This document shows positions 10,426-23,158 of a stretch of 64,000 nucleotides of DNA, piece after piece. Made by a program: the position numbers and the translations under genes. Origin of the DNA: Chiua virens. Lineage: Eukaryota > Basidiomycota > Agaricomycetes > Boletales > Boletaceae. How positions within the stretch are numbered: the first letter of the stretch is position 1; the number at the start of each line of letters is the position of its first letter. The notes beneath the pieces were generated by a model, which saw nothing but the letters and a program-made list of their open reading frames with translations, did not search any database and was not told the origin of the DNA. The DNA is taken from NCBI GenBank assembly GCA_019787685.1, contig JAHNUO010000010.1, positions 1,364,001 to 1,428,000 on the forward strand. Reading direction: 5' to 3'.

Positions 10426-13400
10426 TATGTACAGGAGTACAGGAAGGCCGCTGACTAAGACTTGCCAACGTCTCAGGCTGTCGCGGAGCCCTGATTCGAC
10501 TGGCTCGGAGTACTGTTATGCCAGTGTATTGAATCCTGTTCTGAGTTCCTGGATTTCAATCTCGGAAAGGGTGCTGCGTGGCGGTGCGTATGTCGTCGTG
10601 CGCCGTGCCGCTGGAACCTAAGAGGAATCTCGCCAATGTAGGCATCGCGGTACGGTTGTTGTTGAGATACACCTGAGGCTTATCCCCGCCGGAGTGGTGG
10701 CGGTGTCAAAGGGGGGCATTGTCTATGCCACGTGGGGCTGTTGGTCCAGGCGGACCTGGGAAAACGTGCAGCCGCGTTCGCAAAGCAGCAATGGAAGAGA
10801 TAGATAGAATTAAATAAATAAATCTGTGGATAAGGATAAGTTCTCGATAAAGTTGACAATATCGTCACTCCGGAAGGACCCGAGCGCTTAAACACACCAT
10901 TCAATCATATGTACGTTCGTGGATAAAGCTTATAATTTGAATTATGCGGAAATGGAGGAAACGGACCAACTTGAAGTCATTGACTCGTTAATCTTATTCT
11001 GATCCTTGCCTGGGTAGGCCGGTCTGGGCCGCTTTATGCGGTTGGATACTGTTACAATGGGTTTAACTCCAACACTCGTCCCTTGGCCTTTGACTTCGAA
11101 AAGGGTGCACGGCGGTAGTGATGCGGCTGTCGATGGCGCTAACCGAGTTTCTCTCTCAGGCCTGCACCTCAGTGGAAGACTGAGGTTGCTCCGCTAACCT
11201 CGAGTCGCTTAGCCAGTTGGTCATATCTGCAGGCCTCAGGCGTGGACAGGTCCTCCAAAATAATGCACCAGCTGTCAGGGCACCGTCTCGTCGTCTAAAC
11301 TAGAAGCTGGATATGAATATTGTGTGTAGACACCACTAAACATTTCTTACACGCGGACAATCCATTCCCCGGCGGAAGAAGGGGCATTGCATTACCTTGC
11401 AAAAGATCCCCGTCGCGTGTTCGGAGCTGGAAAAGTCAAACGTCAGTCAGTATGTCATGCGGTGGTAATCCCGCGGTATCTGTCCTTACTACGGAAATTC
11501 CTTCCCAGCTGTCGTCGAAAGGTATTGATCCCGGACTCGACCGTGTGACTGCAGAGTTGATTGTGCCCTCAGTGCGCTACGGGGACGGGTGTATCTGTAT
11601 TTTAAGAACGTCGTCGGGATGGGTATGGAGAGTTTCATACTCGAAACGCCTCCACGCGCAGAAAAATGAGCCAAATGGGACGGGCGAGTCGGGTCCATAA
11701 TTCTCGCCCTACTTTTCCAAGGTGGGTGGCGAGGGAAAAGCGAGTCCCTGGTAGAGAACAGCCTCTAGGTATGCAAATAGTTGAGGAGAAAGGATAGCAC
11801 AAAAAAAATAGGATAGAGAAGAATTAACAAAAGTCAGCACGTCCGCCGCACGCTTCCTAGACAACAGTTATCCTCACCTCCGAATGTCATGAGATGCAAC
11901 TCTTGACCCACATCTTGTATGCTCCGTCGATTCGTCAATGACCATCGTCCAGCATCGACCGTGCCGTTCAATAGGCCCCGAACTCACAGAAACAATCGCA
12001 GGGTGTGTGTGCTGTCGACGGCATGGTGAAAGAATGGAAGACATCCTGACCGATCAATTGTCCCTTGAATTAGGACGAGATGTGGCAGCCAATCGTACCA
12101 TCGGGTCATCTGCATCTTCTGTCAGCAAGAGTAATAAAAAATAAATGAGACGGACCAGATCATAAACCACCTTGCTGCTTCCTGTGGGACATCGTGCTAT
12201 CGTACGTGGCGACACATCAGGCAAAGCGAGACCTAGAATTAGCCAGAGGCCAGCCGCAATGATCCAGAACCCAACCCACCTTATGTACAAGTGAAAAGTT
12301 TGTTCAAAATAAGGTCAAAAAGTTTTTTGGCGAGCCCAATTGAGCCCAAAATTTGACGACGATGGGATCTAAATCGAGCCCAGACACATACGACGCGTTT
12401 GAGGTGGCGGTCGGCAGCATCAACATACACTTTCCATATCAGACACAGTTTGGGGCGCACCTAGAAGCGAAAAAGAGATCCCCGCAGCCCGGATCTGGGG
12501 ATGTGGCTCTTGATAACCCACTTTGTCGTCTGCTATCTCCATATCCCTAACGTCTTGGCACTCGGTCGCAATATGTGGAGCAAGTGGACAAAGTGGACAA
12601 AGCACGCCGAAGGGTCTGTAGGTGAAGAGTTCGAAGGGGACGAATCATGAAAGGGTTCATGTCCGTAGCCCGAGCCTCCGCGTTGTGCTTTTACTGCGTG
12701 AGACCGACGATAAGCACACAAAAAGGGAAGGGGGACGGTGATTTAACATGCTGCCGTGTTCCCTCGAATTCCAGTAAGTTCTAGAGAGAATATGAAGTCC
12801 CCCTCGTATCACGTCTTCATAGAAGATGAAATCTCAGGTTTCGGGTGAGAAACCAAGAAAAAAAGAAGCGCCTTTACATATACAGGACGTCAATTGCCAC
12901 CCATATCACATCCGCGTGCAAGAACGAAATGGACATAAGCTCACCAGCCTGAGCCGTGCCACGGTTGACAAATGAGACAGAACAGGGGCCTTACGAAATG
13001 TCCCTGTCACCGGCGAAGCAAAAACCTCTGATGCTGTGCTGATCTTCCTCGGGTGATAGGTTTCATGTCAGAGAAATGAAGTTGGTCACCACGGTGAGGT
13101 GACAGCGTAGTGAATTGGTTGACCGTCATTCAGGGTGTCACATTGTCAACCAGAGTCATTAACATATCTGCGTGGTCCCATGTAAATTGTTTAGGAAAAG
13201 AAAATTTCTCGAGACATTGACTAGAGGTCGACCGAAATGTCCGGGACACTCGGAGGGTACTGATAACAGCCCTACCGCAGTAGCTGCTAGCGGGATCGGC
13301 AAGTCAGTAAGATTCATACGAGTAATGGAAGTGAAAAACACATTACGTGTAGCCAACTTCATCTCAGAACCTTGTAGTACAGAAGTAGAACAACAAACGT

Positions 13401-13568
13401 TCGTCCGTCCGAGCACTATCCAGTAACAAATGCAGTAACAGTAAAGAAAAGTGAGAAGAAAACAGATCCACAGCCTGGTGGCGGGGTAACCATGGATACA
13501 CTATTACGATATAAGAAAATGTTCTTTGGAGTCCCTCTAGCAGAAAAAGAAATAACATTGTAATCTTG

Positions 13569-16469
13569 TCATCGTGCCAGGCGTGCTGTTGGTATAATTG
13601 CCGATGCCGTAATCTGCGGAGTGCTCACTGTCGCCGCAGCTGTCCCAGGTGGGCAAAGTGCCGTTGGCATGGAGGAGCTCACAGCGTCCCAAGCGCTGGG
13701 GTAACCGCAACCTTGCACTTCTGTAGGCGCCAAACCAGTGTCGGCGGAGTCGTACCATCCACCGCCGACACTAACGGTCGGCGTTGGGCTGAACGTGGGA
13801 GGAGGGAGCGTGGGTACGGCGCTTGTGGACGTGTAGGTGGGGAGAAGCGCTTGGTTCGCACTCGGCGTTAAGCCGTTGATGGATGAAGGGGGATATTGAC
13901 CGTATGAAGCTATCGAGCTGGCGGGAATGTCGCCAGCGCCGGCGCCACCTGTCTGCCAGGACGCATATTGACCACTAAAAGGTTGTTGGGAGACACCAAG
14001 AGCTTCACATGTGCCTAGCGCCGTCCGTGGGTCGGTGGGTATCCATCCGCCCTGCACACCGAGCTGGTAGGACCAAAGAGGCGCCTCAACCGAGTTCGTG
14101 GTCGACGAATTACCAATCTACTCAGGCATCCGTCAACAGTATCTTACGGAATGGTCAAGAAAACTGGCAAACCTTCCAGGTCCAGAAGAACCAATTCTGA
14201 AGGGCATCCATCGATGCTAGAGTGAATTCCATGAGGCCATCTTTCATAGTTTGATTCCATTGGGACGCGTCCAAGAAAAGTGAGCACGACGGCCCAGCGC
14301 TTGCCGTTCCAGTCGTTCCCGTCAAGAAAAGCCCACATGCATTGAATCCGTTACTAAATTCACCCGCAATGGTCACTCCAAAAGCGGTTTGGCTGTGAAG
14401 AAAGGCGTGAGACATAGTCGAAGGGCCGATCAATTCTCTGAATTACCTCGCGTTCATGCTATCAGCCCATGCGTTACAAGCAGTTTGAGGCCAAATACCG
14501 CCTGCCTGGAGACCTGTGCCGGTGGCGATTGGCTCGGTATTTGCATTACCATCGAAAGCAAAGTAAGGGTGTGTGTCGAGAATGATGCGATCTGACCCTT
14601 GCAAAAAGCCTGCCCAACTTCCCACGCCTTGAAAGCCATCATGAATAGCAATGTATGGACCCTTGCCTTCACCAACGCCCGTTATATTGCGAATCATATC
14701 ATATGCGCGAAGGTAGCTGGGAAATATCGCATTCAATATTCTTCTGAAAGCGAAAAGTGACACTCGGCAACTCACAAGGTAGTCAGCTGATTTTTGCCAA
14801 TGGTGGATAAAAGAGGCTCATTCATGATACTAAAAACGGGAACGACAGGCTGCCACTCTGGCTGTGAAATGAACTCGGCAATGATTCTGATGTAGTCGAT
14901 TGCACGCTCAGCATTGGCTAACCCCATAACGCCATTGAGAAAATTGACACTGCCGAGCTTTCCAGAATGATTGTAACCTTCGCATTGCATAAGAAAAGTG
15001 GGTCAAAAATTGTGATCAGGACAATTCGAAGAACACACGTACCATTTTGCGAGCCAGGAAAAGTGTGCAAGTCTAAATTAACTCTAATTCCATATTTCCG
15101 TGCCCACTGTAGAACACGTAGAATGTATCTATCCAGACAGAGATCAGCAAGTGCGTCTCAAGCGTGTGTAGTGGCACTTACGGCCAGCACACTTTCTCCA
15201 GAAAAGGTTCGAAATCCCATTTCTCGATAGCCCAGAATGGTATCGGCAATCGAATCCAGTTTAACCCAGCTCCAGCAATTTCCGCGATGTCTTGTTCCGT
15301 CTGTCAATCATGCAAAAAACGTGATTGCATCAATCCAAAATGGCGGAAGTGCTTACAATAAACGTGTTATAATGGTCTTCAATCTGATTCAAACCACCAC
15401 TCGCGGTATCGGCAGCCATAAGGGTGCTCAACGTCCACTCATCCACCGCAGCAGGGTATTTCTGAAAGAGGGCAGGGGAAATGAATGGTTCGAGGACGAA
15501 CAGTCCTCCCAAATTAACACTGTGGATCATGTTATTACGGTGAGAAGACGGAGATGCATGATTGCTCACCCATAAACTTTGTCCTCACCCCAAGTCCAAC
15601 TCGTGTTTAATGGGGGTGTCCACGAGTTTGGTTGAGCATTATTATTGAAGGGATCTTCCGGATTATATACCCCTGCGAATGGGCAAGTGCATCAGTCTCG
15701 TGGTCAATTGGAGTGATGTAAGCCCATAAGAAGATCCGGAATGAAATATGAAACCAACGTCGGCGGACGAATACTTAGTTTCGCACTACCGGCCTGCCAT
15801 CTAGAGCAATACTGTCGTCATAACTGATGGTGAATTATAATAGACAGCAAAACGTCCGAAAAAGAATGAACTCCGAAGATGAATTTCTTCTTTTTCGAAT
15901 TGGTGTAGCAATGGGAAAGAATGCGAAAACTTACAGAAACCACCAAAATTATTGATGTATGTGAATGTTGTACCGTCCGAGGTCGTGACTATTGAACCAT
16001 TCCCACCGGACGTTGGAGTATTTCCGGAACCGCCGGAGGCGCCCGGCGACGAAGATGCAGTACTAGATGTGGAGTTCGAGTGGGGCTTGATGACAAAAAA
16101 GTAAACAGGAATGACGACGGCCGTAGTAACGATAATCAATGCAATGAATGCGATGATCCAGAAGATGGGACGAGTAAGGAGCGAACGTTTACGAGCAGCA
16201 GGGGTTCTTCCGAAATTTAGATGATCCGGTCTCGCAAATGCCTCGTTGATCTGCTTCTCTTGCTGAGAAAGGAGTGGGGAGGCGTTGCCTGAGGAGTGTA
16301 GGGCCACCGATCTAGGGGAGGCATCGCTGGCGAACTCGGGCGTCTGTTCGAGATACGAGGCTCTGGGCGGCCCCAGCAACAAGGTGTCTTGCGAAGGGAT
16401 ATTTGGTGCGAAGCTAGACACCTCGACTTGACTGACTGGCGTGGATGAGGTATGTAGTGAGGACGCCAT
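13569..16469 (-). CDS. glucan exo-1,3-beta-glucosidase, GH5 family, type II membrane protein
   Basis: A multi-exon gene with start ATG at 16469. The N-terminal cytoplasmic segment is about 110 residues and Ser/Pro-rich; it is followed by one membrane helix (PIFWIIAFIALIIVTTAVVI) and a Ser/Gly/Thr-rich stalk. The catalytic part shows GH5 exoglucanase landmarks in order: VYGVNLGGLFVLEPFISP, AGLNWIRLPIPFWAIE, GIRVNLDLHTFPGSQNG, VFSIMNEPLL with the acid/base Glu, ILDTHPYFAF, and TIAGEFSNGFNACG with the nucleophile Glu; WFFWTWKIGNSS closes the barrel. A Ser/Pro/Thr-rich tail ends at 13569. These enzymes release glucose from beta-1,3-glucan ends and remodel the fungal cell wall. Both catalytic glutamates are present, so an active enzyme is expected. 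Exon edges were not all fixed. Confidence 0.88.
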
Positions 16470-16509
16470 GGAATGCCAGCAGTGCGAGGGTGGCAACGCA
16501 CAGGGTCGG

Positions 16510-19500
16510 AGCCGATATTAAATGTGACACTTGGAGGAGCGCCTGACTAGTTCTGTCAACGGGCAACTCGATCCGTCTCCCGTGACTTTGATATCATACC
16601 GGTGGCCGGGCGGCACCTGCATGTGAATAGCCACGTCATGCCAGCGATGCTTCTTGTGATCATATGTCCATGGTGCCTTTCGTGGTCATTGGCGTCGGAT
16701 GAGTATCTTCATGGAATATTAGTAACAGTGTGTCGCGTGGAACTTGATGCTGGTCGTAGCAATCGATCCGTATCACAGGTAGCACGCCGCGGGGCGAGAC
16801 CACGACGATACTTTTCAACTTGACAATGACATCGCCTGGGTTATCAGAGATGATCTAACTTGTTTCAGTGCGGGCGGTCCGGCAGGCCGCAGGGTGGCAC
16901 GTTGAGAATAGCGAGAATTCTGGTTCGCGATTGGTCCATTCATGGCTCCCATGCCCCCTTGAGTCTGGACCCGCTTCCTTGGGAAACACCGACTACATCG
17001 GCTTGTGTATGTAAACCTCTTTCATGTGCACTTCGCACTCAAATATATACAGCACAGAAAGAAGGCTCAAAGCACGGTCCCATTCGGACGAAGTTGGTGT
17101 TCATATGGAACTCCCGTGATGATGGACAGGTGGCCTGCGATAGCACAATTCATCAATCAATAAGAGATTATTCGCGAACAACACGCACTACTAACCAACC
17201 ATCCAAATTTGAAGACAGTGGTACCTTCCGCACTAGCACTGTTTCCAGCCTGCTGGCGGCGACCCACAGATATGCATTAGTTCCATTCATCAGGACGGAC
17301 AAATGACACGTCAAGCGTGCTTCACATCAAGGTAGCTAAATCACCGCCAGAAGACGTACGGATTCAAGAAGGGCTCAGTTTGCATCCTTTCGACTCCTCG
17401 GACCTCTTATACAAACCCGAAGGTGAAACAACATCCTCTGATCCATCAAACGTACCTCTTCATCATCTACCGCATCCGTTCTCCTCATCTTTTCCTATTC
17501 CCCGTTTTTCTATGTCGGCCCGTTCCTCACTTCCATTGGTGCACTAGTAGCTGATGAACCCTACAAAACCATTCTGTTCTCAGAAACCAACTAAACCACC
17601 TGACTTTCCAGGGTCTAATCTTCATACCAAAGATGGTGGCTTCTCGAGCATTACCCAGTTTAATTGATGGTCTAAAGCGGCTCTGCGAAGCTGTTCTATG
17701 GAATCATCCCATTTCTCCGTCAAGCCTTCCGACATACTATATTAAAACACAAAAGCAGCTGAGCCAGGTCGAAAAGACGGACCAGCTAATCTTGCGCAAA
17801 AATACAAGCCACGCGGGTAGTAAAACTTGAACCGGAGACTCACACACTGACTGCAGAGCGGAGAGGAAGCGAGCAACTCAGCGAAAACGGATTGGAATGT
17901 GTTCCCATGGAACAGTTCGGCTCCGTCAAACGCCTGAGAGACTCACTGGTTCGTCATTTGATAGTACTTTGACTTGTAAGTACTCGTTCTTTTCATCTAG
18001 TCTATTTCATGATGTGCCATAATCACTTCAACTACTTTTTTGCAAACTCACACCGTAAACCCAACCTTTCACTTCCCCACGAGAAGTTTGTCAAGGGGTA
18101 TTGCATCAGTTCATACACTTCGTTCACTGGGAGATTTCGTGGCTGACAGGCGGGGGACCACCTTGAGGGAATATGTCTTGTTAGGAGTACCACTTGCGAG
18201 ATACATTATAAGTACCTAGGTGTGACGGTGGATGTTTAATCCAGGCACGCAGTTAATCCTTCGTTCATTTGCAGATTTTGGTCCGGTAAGCTTCTGACAC
18301 CGCCTTGTTGAAAAATCATGGTGATCACAGGCTAGCTAGAAAGCTTCATGTTAACCTCAAGGTTCGATGGATATTTGACGAGACAAAGATGGTTTCGAAG
18401 CGCTGAGGTATCATGATCGTGACTGTGCGTTCTGACTCCTTCGTAATTTCGATAGCTCTTGTGGTTTATGTGAGCATTTGCACGTCTTGGTGGATAATTC
18501 TGTCCGCAATAGAATCCACCCCAACTTCCGTGGTTCGTAAGTATTAATATCATTTGTATTGTTATGGGATAGTCCTTTGTACATATATACGTACAGCACG
18601 TACTCACATAGCCCATAGAATTCAATACCATTGATCAGGGGACTACCTACATATGTCCGCCCAGATTTAGGCCGTTGACCAGGCACTACCGCGTAGGCTC
18701 GCGGGAGGAGACCACTGTGCACCTCGTCCGCACCTCAAATTGTTGATTTCGAGTGGAGAAATGATCGAGATATAGAGCGGAAATGAACAAGGATTAAATT
18801 GTTTGCTCAACGTTCACACCATAGACAAGCCGCGGAGCGCCGATCGTCGGTCTATCTGTGTCAGCACCGTAGAGCATGCAATTATCCTTGCACTAAACCA
18901 AAGATGCTCGTTACGTTCTCGCACAGTGTTCACAGATGAGTCAATCTGTCCTAAACGTTTTCCCGTTGAGCCGCATCGCTGGCCCGAAATCGACGGGTCA
19001 AGCTTCAAGGTTGTCAGGACTGACACTTATGCGATGTCGAGGAAGGTGATTAGCGGGACACATGCAGCACGGACTGCACACGTCGTGAGAAATATAGCGT
19101 CATGGGATGTGACGGTGGCACGATGGTAGATAGACTAAATCATAAAGAGAAAAATGAAGAGTGATGCGAACGTAATGCTGTCTGCAAGGGCAAGAATAAG
19201 AAATGGGGCCTTGTCAATGCAAACAGGGTACCAAGGCAGTATCGGGTATGGGTGTATAGGAGGAGCCGGACTCCAAGGGAGAAGCTGTGTAATGGTCGGA
19301 GAAGGGGAAGCTGAAGTTAATCAAGGTGTAGTGGCATTTGCCGAGTCCGGGGTATCACCAGCGCCGGAGACAAAGTAAACAATCTGAGATCCAGAGATCC
19401 CCGATCGACATATGCACGCATGCATCCTTGCGCTGCTCGTTCCGTGAGGTCGATGGCCTGACTCGCTCTCGTTTATTCCAGTCTAGTTTATCCCTTTAGT

Positions 19501-19780
19501 GCATGTCTGATTCACATGAGCACGAGAACAAAAACGAATGCCGTGAGCTTTACCTCCAAATCTCTCGGCACCGCCGCCGTGCGCCCAGCTGGGTGCATCG
19601 CTTCCCATGGCCGTGCCAGTCAGAGTGGTACTATTGTACCCCGAGCGAGACACGGCTCGCAATGACATACATGCGCCTCTTTTAGCAACGGCATCCTGCT
19701 CAGCTGGTGCCATCTCCGGCTAAGTGGGCTGGGCCTTTACCGTCTGACCCCTTTCTTCTTTCGCTATATATGACCTCCCC
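16510..19780. other. gene-poor interval
   Basis: This is the upstream region of the GH5 gene and of the TEA gene. Apart from the small candidate at 17512-17830 it holds only unrecognised frames. A minus-strand frame at 18722-18411 and a Thr/Ser/Pro-rich minus frame near 19380-19320 look mildly protein-like but lack motifs or clear splice partners. Confidence 0.35.
17512..17830 (+). CDS. candidate small two-exon gene, unknown product
   Basis: An ATG at 17512 follows a TATA-like sequence near 17407 and a CT-rich leader, a common promoter layout in basidiomycetes. A first exon MSARSSLPL could be spliced (GTGCAC to TTTCCAG, ending near 17610) to a second exon running to the TGA at 17828-17830, giving about 80 residues rich in Leu, Ser and Lys. 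No domain is recognised. The gene could be real or chance. Confidence 0.3.
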
Positions 19781-19815
19781 GCCGTCATGTCTGGTTTCTC
19801 GTCGCATCCGTTTCG

Positions 19816-21479
19816 ATGTATTTCCCCGCAGTCGGTTCGACGGGTCCCAACGCGCAATGTACCCAGACAGTTGGCCATCATTTTTCGCCGTGTCCACCGG
19901 GGGACGCGCAAGCCCTTCAAGCACGCATTCTCCACGACCGATCTTCTTACCGATACAGCGTGGATGACATATTGCAAATCATACTTAAAAGTCGAAAGAG
20001 CTGGAAAACGTTAAAGGGTCAATCGGAGGCAGTATGGCCACCCTACCTCGAAGCCACCATGCTCAAGGGTAATTCATCACCATGATTTCATCACGCTTTT
20101 CTCACGTACTTCATTACTCCGCCGCAGCTCTCCAAGAATATGAACCTGATGACTCACGGGAAACACGAATACTGGGGCGTTATCCAATGCGCAATCGTTT
20201 CATCTCCGACTATATCCATAGTACGACAGGGCAAATACAGATCTGCCAAGCAAGTAGGTAGCCGCCTTCAACAACTCAGAGATACACCCGAGGGTCGCGA
20301 GTGTAAGTGCCACATCTCCGAATTGCGGATTGTGTGCGGATTGCTTCATAAACCGTTGTTTGTGTTTGTCATGTCAGTGATCGATGTGTTGACCCGTTGC
20401 TATCGAACACGGACCGACACGGGTACTTGCAATGCACGCTTTCCCGTATGCCACCCATTCACTTTGAATCCATCATCTTCTAGCCCCTCAGTCTCCACTA
20501 TATCTTACGACTCTTCTTCCACTTCCTCCTCCTCCACTTCCCCAACGACCCCACCAAGCCCAGCGATCCCAAACATGCCTCGTTTACCCCCACCAAAGCC
20601 TCGTCAGCCTGCCGAGCCACGTATGCCCGTTTACATCGACATCCTTCACCAACAAACCCCATGGTCCTCCAGTTCCGACCCTCGCGCTTCGGATGCCGCA
20701 CGTCATATCCGTAACATCGATCCTACAGTAACCTTTGTCTCCCCGTCGCCCGTCAAGGGCAAGTCTTCCTACATCGTCCTCTTGGACGGTGCACCAGTCC
20801 ACTCAGAGAACACCGCGCTCGAGTATGTTGGACCCTACTTTTCTCAAACCGCCCCAGCCCCTGGTGATGAACCTGTACTCTACAACACCCCCCTTGTACC
20901 TAAATACTGGGATGTCCTCTGTGAAGCCGCAGGTAAGTGATCTTCATGCTGTGCGTTGCCGGTCTGGTTTAAGACAATGTGCCTAGATCCCACATTGTAC
21001 ACCATCGTCCAAGATGTCTACCGCGTTCCTGATCCAATCCCAAACCAGGACTATGCACAACGCCCGCGCCCTGCCCGAATATTCTCGGCTGAATACCGTT
21101 TCCAGTATCCCTCCTCGTCGTATTCTGCGGGGTCTACTCCCTCATTTGAACCGCCACTAGCTAGTGGCGGATCCTCCATGAAGTCAACGTTTACGGGTCA
21201 AACGCTACCCACGCCTTTCACGATGCCCCCAGTGCACACCTCGACGTCCGACGCGTTGCGTACCTCAGCGGGGGGGCTGGAACAAAACCTGTTCGACGAG
21301 CCGTTCATGTTGGACGTGAATTTCGAGCAGATCACGTTTGATGATTTCTTTGTCAGCGCGGATGCGACGAGTACGTCAGAAACTCCGTCGGCGCACTTTT
21401 TCGCCAAAGATGTATGTGTCTTGATCCCCTTCTTCCCTGGCGTGGATGGCTGATATGATTGTTTCGATAGTTCGTGTAA
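19816..21479 (+). pseudogene. TEA/ATTS-domain transcription factor with a one-base frameshift
   Basis: The TEA DNA-binding domain is unmistakable: AVWPPYLEATMLK, then, after an intron (about 20069-20127), ALQEYEPDDSRETRILGRYP, then MRNRFISDYIHSTTG and AKQVGSRLQQLRDT. TEA factors such as AbaA/Tec1/TEAD bind CATTCY-type sites and control development. Downstream the protein has a Ser/Pro-rich linker, a conserved-looking block (TPWSSSSDPRASDAARHIR to LVPKYWDVLCEAA), an intron near 20934-20985, and a tail ending FFAKDFV at 21479 after a last intron. Between STTG and KYRSAKQVG the frame changes: at 20229-20231 a GGG run has one base too many, with no room for an intron. The copy is either disrupted or affected by an assembly error. 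The start is uncertain; 19816 is the first in-frame ATG seen, with 19787 an alternative in another frame. Confidence 0.75.
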
Positions 21480-22309
21480 ATTAGACCGCATATCGTCAAA
21501 TCATAGTACCACAACCGCACTGTATTCTGACACTCTAACCACTTTTCTGTTTGGTTTTTCTTTCATCGCTTTGTTCATCATATTGCACCGGTATTGGCGG
21601 ACGATGGGGCGCAGAGTGCTCTGATCAGTGTCTTGCATTTCTATTACGCATGACTAGTTGATGATGCTATTGTCAATTATGACGGTGACGAAGACGTAAA
21701 CTATACCTGTAATACATGCGCTCTCGACTCGTCAGGAACGAGCGGTGGTCGATATGGATCAGAAGCAAGACTTCTCTGGTCCTGGGAACTGATGGCGGCC
21801 GCGATCGATCATATATATGATATACGTCGCGTTTCACCGCAGTGCTATGTAGTATGGACCGGGTACGTTTGATAGGCGGTGCTGAGCCTGGAATAGTAAT
21901 AGGCTGTGAACCTACTAAAGGACTGCAGGCAGCCTCAAGGTGCTACCCGCGGCCACGCGTTTTTTATGCGATCGATCAATCAACAAAGTTGTCTGGTGTG
22001 TGCTGAGTGCAAATCCCAGCTGTAGTCATGGTATACTGGCCCAGGCCTGCTCTACGGGCAGCGCGTCGCATGCATGCTCCCAGCAAAAATCCAATTATTT
22101 GTCGGAGATCATTACATAATTTTGTAATGCAAAATAAGCAGCGGATACAATTGTTAAAGAATTATTTTAGAACTGGGTTGCAAGCATTGGCATTTCAATA
22201 AAATTCCAAGTGTCGCAGCAAAGCTTTAAAATGTTATTATTAGTGTACTGAAATTGATTGCCATTTCTCAAACGAAACACCCACTAGGCAAAAAGAAATC
22301 TCAGGCAAG
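21480..22309. other. intergenic region, partly AT-rich
   Basis: No gene is supportable. The right part (about 22080-22320) is visibly AT-rich compared with its surroundings. Confidence 0.5.
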
Positions 22310-22311
22310 TC

Positions 22312-22991
22312 TAAATAATTGGATTAAATGAATTTTGAGCTCCACAGCGCTTCTCCCTGTCTTGCAGCCTCTGACCCCGCACCATGTACTCTGGTGTTCA
22401 CTAGCATTCGATGATGGCGTCGTTCAAGTATCGTCAGGACAAGCGTAGCATGACTCAGGGAGTAGATAGGCAGACTCACCGCTCTTGAGGAGGGAGATGA
22501 TCTGGATCCTTGGCGCAAACTCGCGCGTCATGAGCGAGACATCGCTCAATTGGTTGATACCGCGGGTGATACCCTGCCCAACGAGTTCCTTGCGCCGACC
22601 AGTCCCTCTCTCTGCATTCGAGTCGATTATCCGTGCATGCGCGTCACAAAGCGCGTCGACCCACGTCCGCAACGTCATCGCACCGGCCATCCCATCCCAT
22701 TTGCTCATCTCGAGCACCATATTGGTGATCCCTGCGACAAGAAGCGCGACTTCGGCATCGATATTGCCGATGGCGTCGAGTGCGAGATCGAGATCTGGAA
22801 AGTGGTGGTGGATGAGAGCGAGGATGGGTTGGTAGGAGACGCCGTCGCCGGCCTGCGCTGGGCTGAGAGCCGATGAGCCAGGGCTTGAGTTTGTCGAGGG
22901 CGGCGTAGATGTCAGTGCGGAGTGTTGGGGACATGGATTTAGGGTCTGGTTTGGAGGATGTGTTGCCGCTGGATGTCCAGTTTGTGAACAT
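22312..22991 (-). pseudogene. unrecognised gene, apparently frameshifted
   Basis: Starting near 22991, the minus strand reads PDPKSMSPTLRTDIYAALDK and KLKPWLIG, then continues in another frame with AGDGVSYQPILALIHHHFPD, IGNIDAEVALLVAGITNMVL and RTWVDALCDAHARIIDS, ending in a helix-rich segment with ISLLKS. A GTGAGT donor near 22481 can be joined to a last exon reading EYMVRGQRLQ and ending at a stop near 22312. The change of frame at about 22860 has no plausible intron, so a one-base indel is likely. The protein is helical and hydrophobic; I do not recognise the family. Confidence 0.4.
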
Positions 22992-23158
22992 GGTGTCAGC
23001 TAGTATGGATGTGAGGGAAGGGAAACGTCAAGGCTACATGGGACGAACGAGCGGACGCACGAGGCAGATAAGATCATTACTCCCGGCGGAACAAACACAC
23101 CACAACAAACGCGTCGCGCTTGGGTGATGTCGCATCAAATTCTGCCTTGCGCAACGAC

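Larger units (their letters stand above)
8700..13560. other. long gene-poor interval
   Basis: Apart from the two short repeats noted separately, this interval has no gene I can support. A minus-strand frame at 12290-12054 begins with a hydrophobic helix (WIIAAGLWLILGLALPDV) and could be an exon of a small membrane or secreted protein, but flanking exons were not found. Frames at 10040-9618 (minus) and 11320-11700 (plus) are unrecognisable. Confidence 0.4.

Noticed and set aside
20231..20240. A 9-base intron (GTACGACAG) to explain the TEA frame change
   Set aside because: Far too short for a spliceosomal intron and, being 9 bases, would not change the frame.
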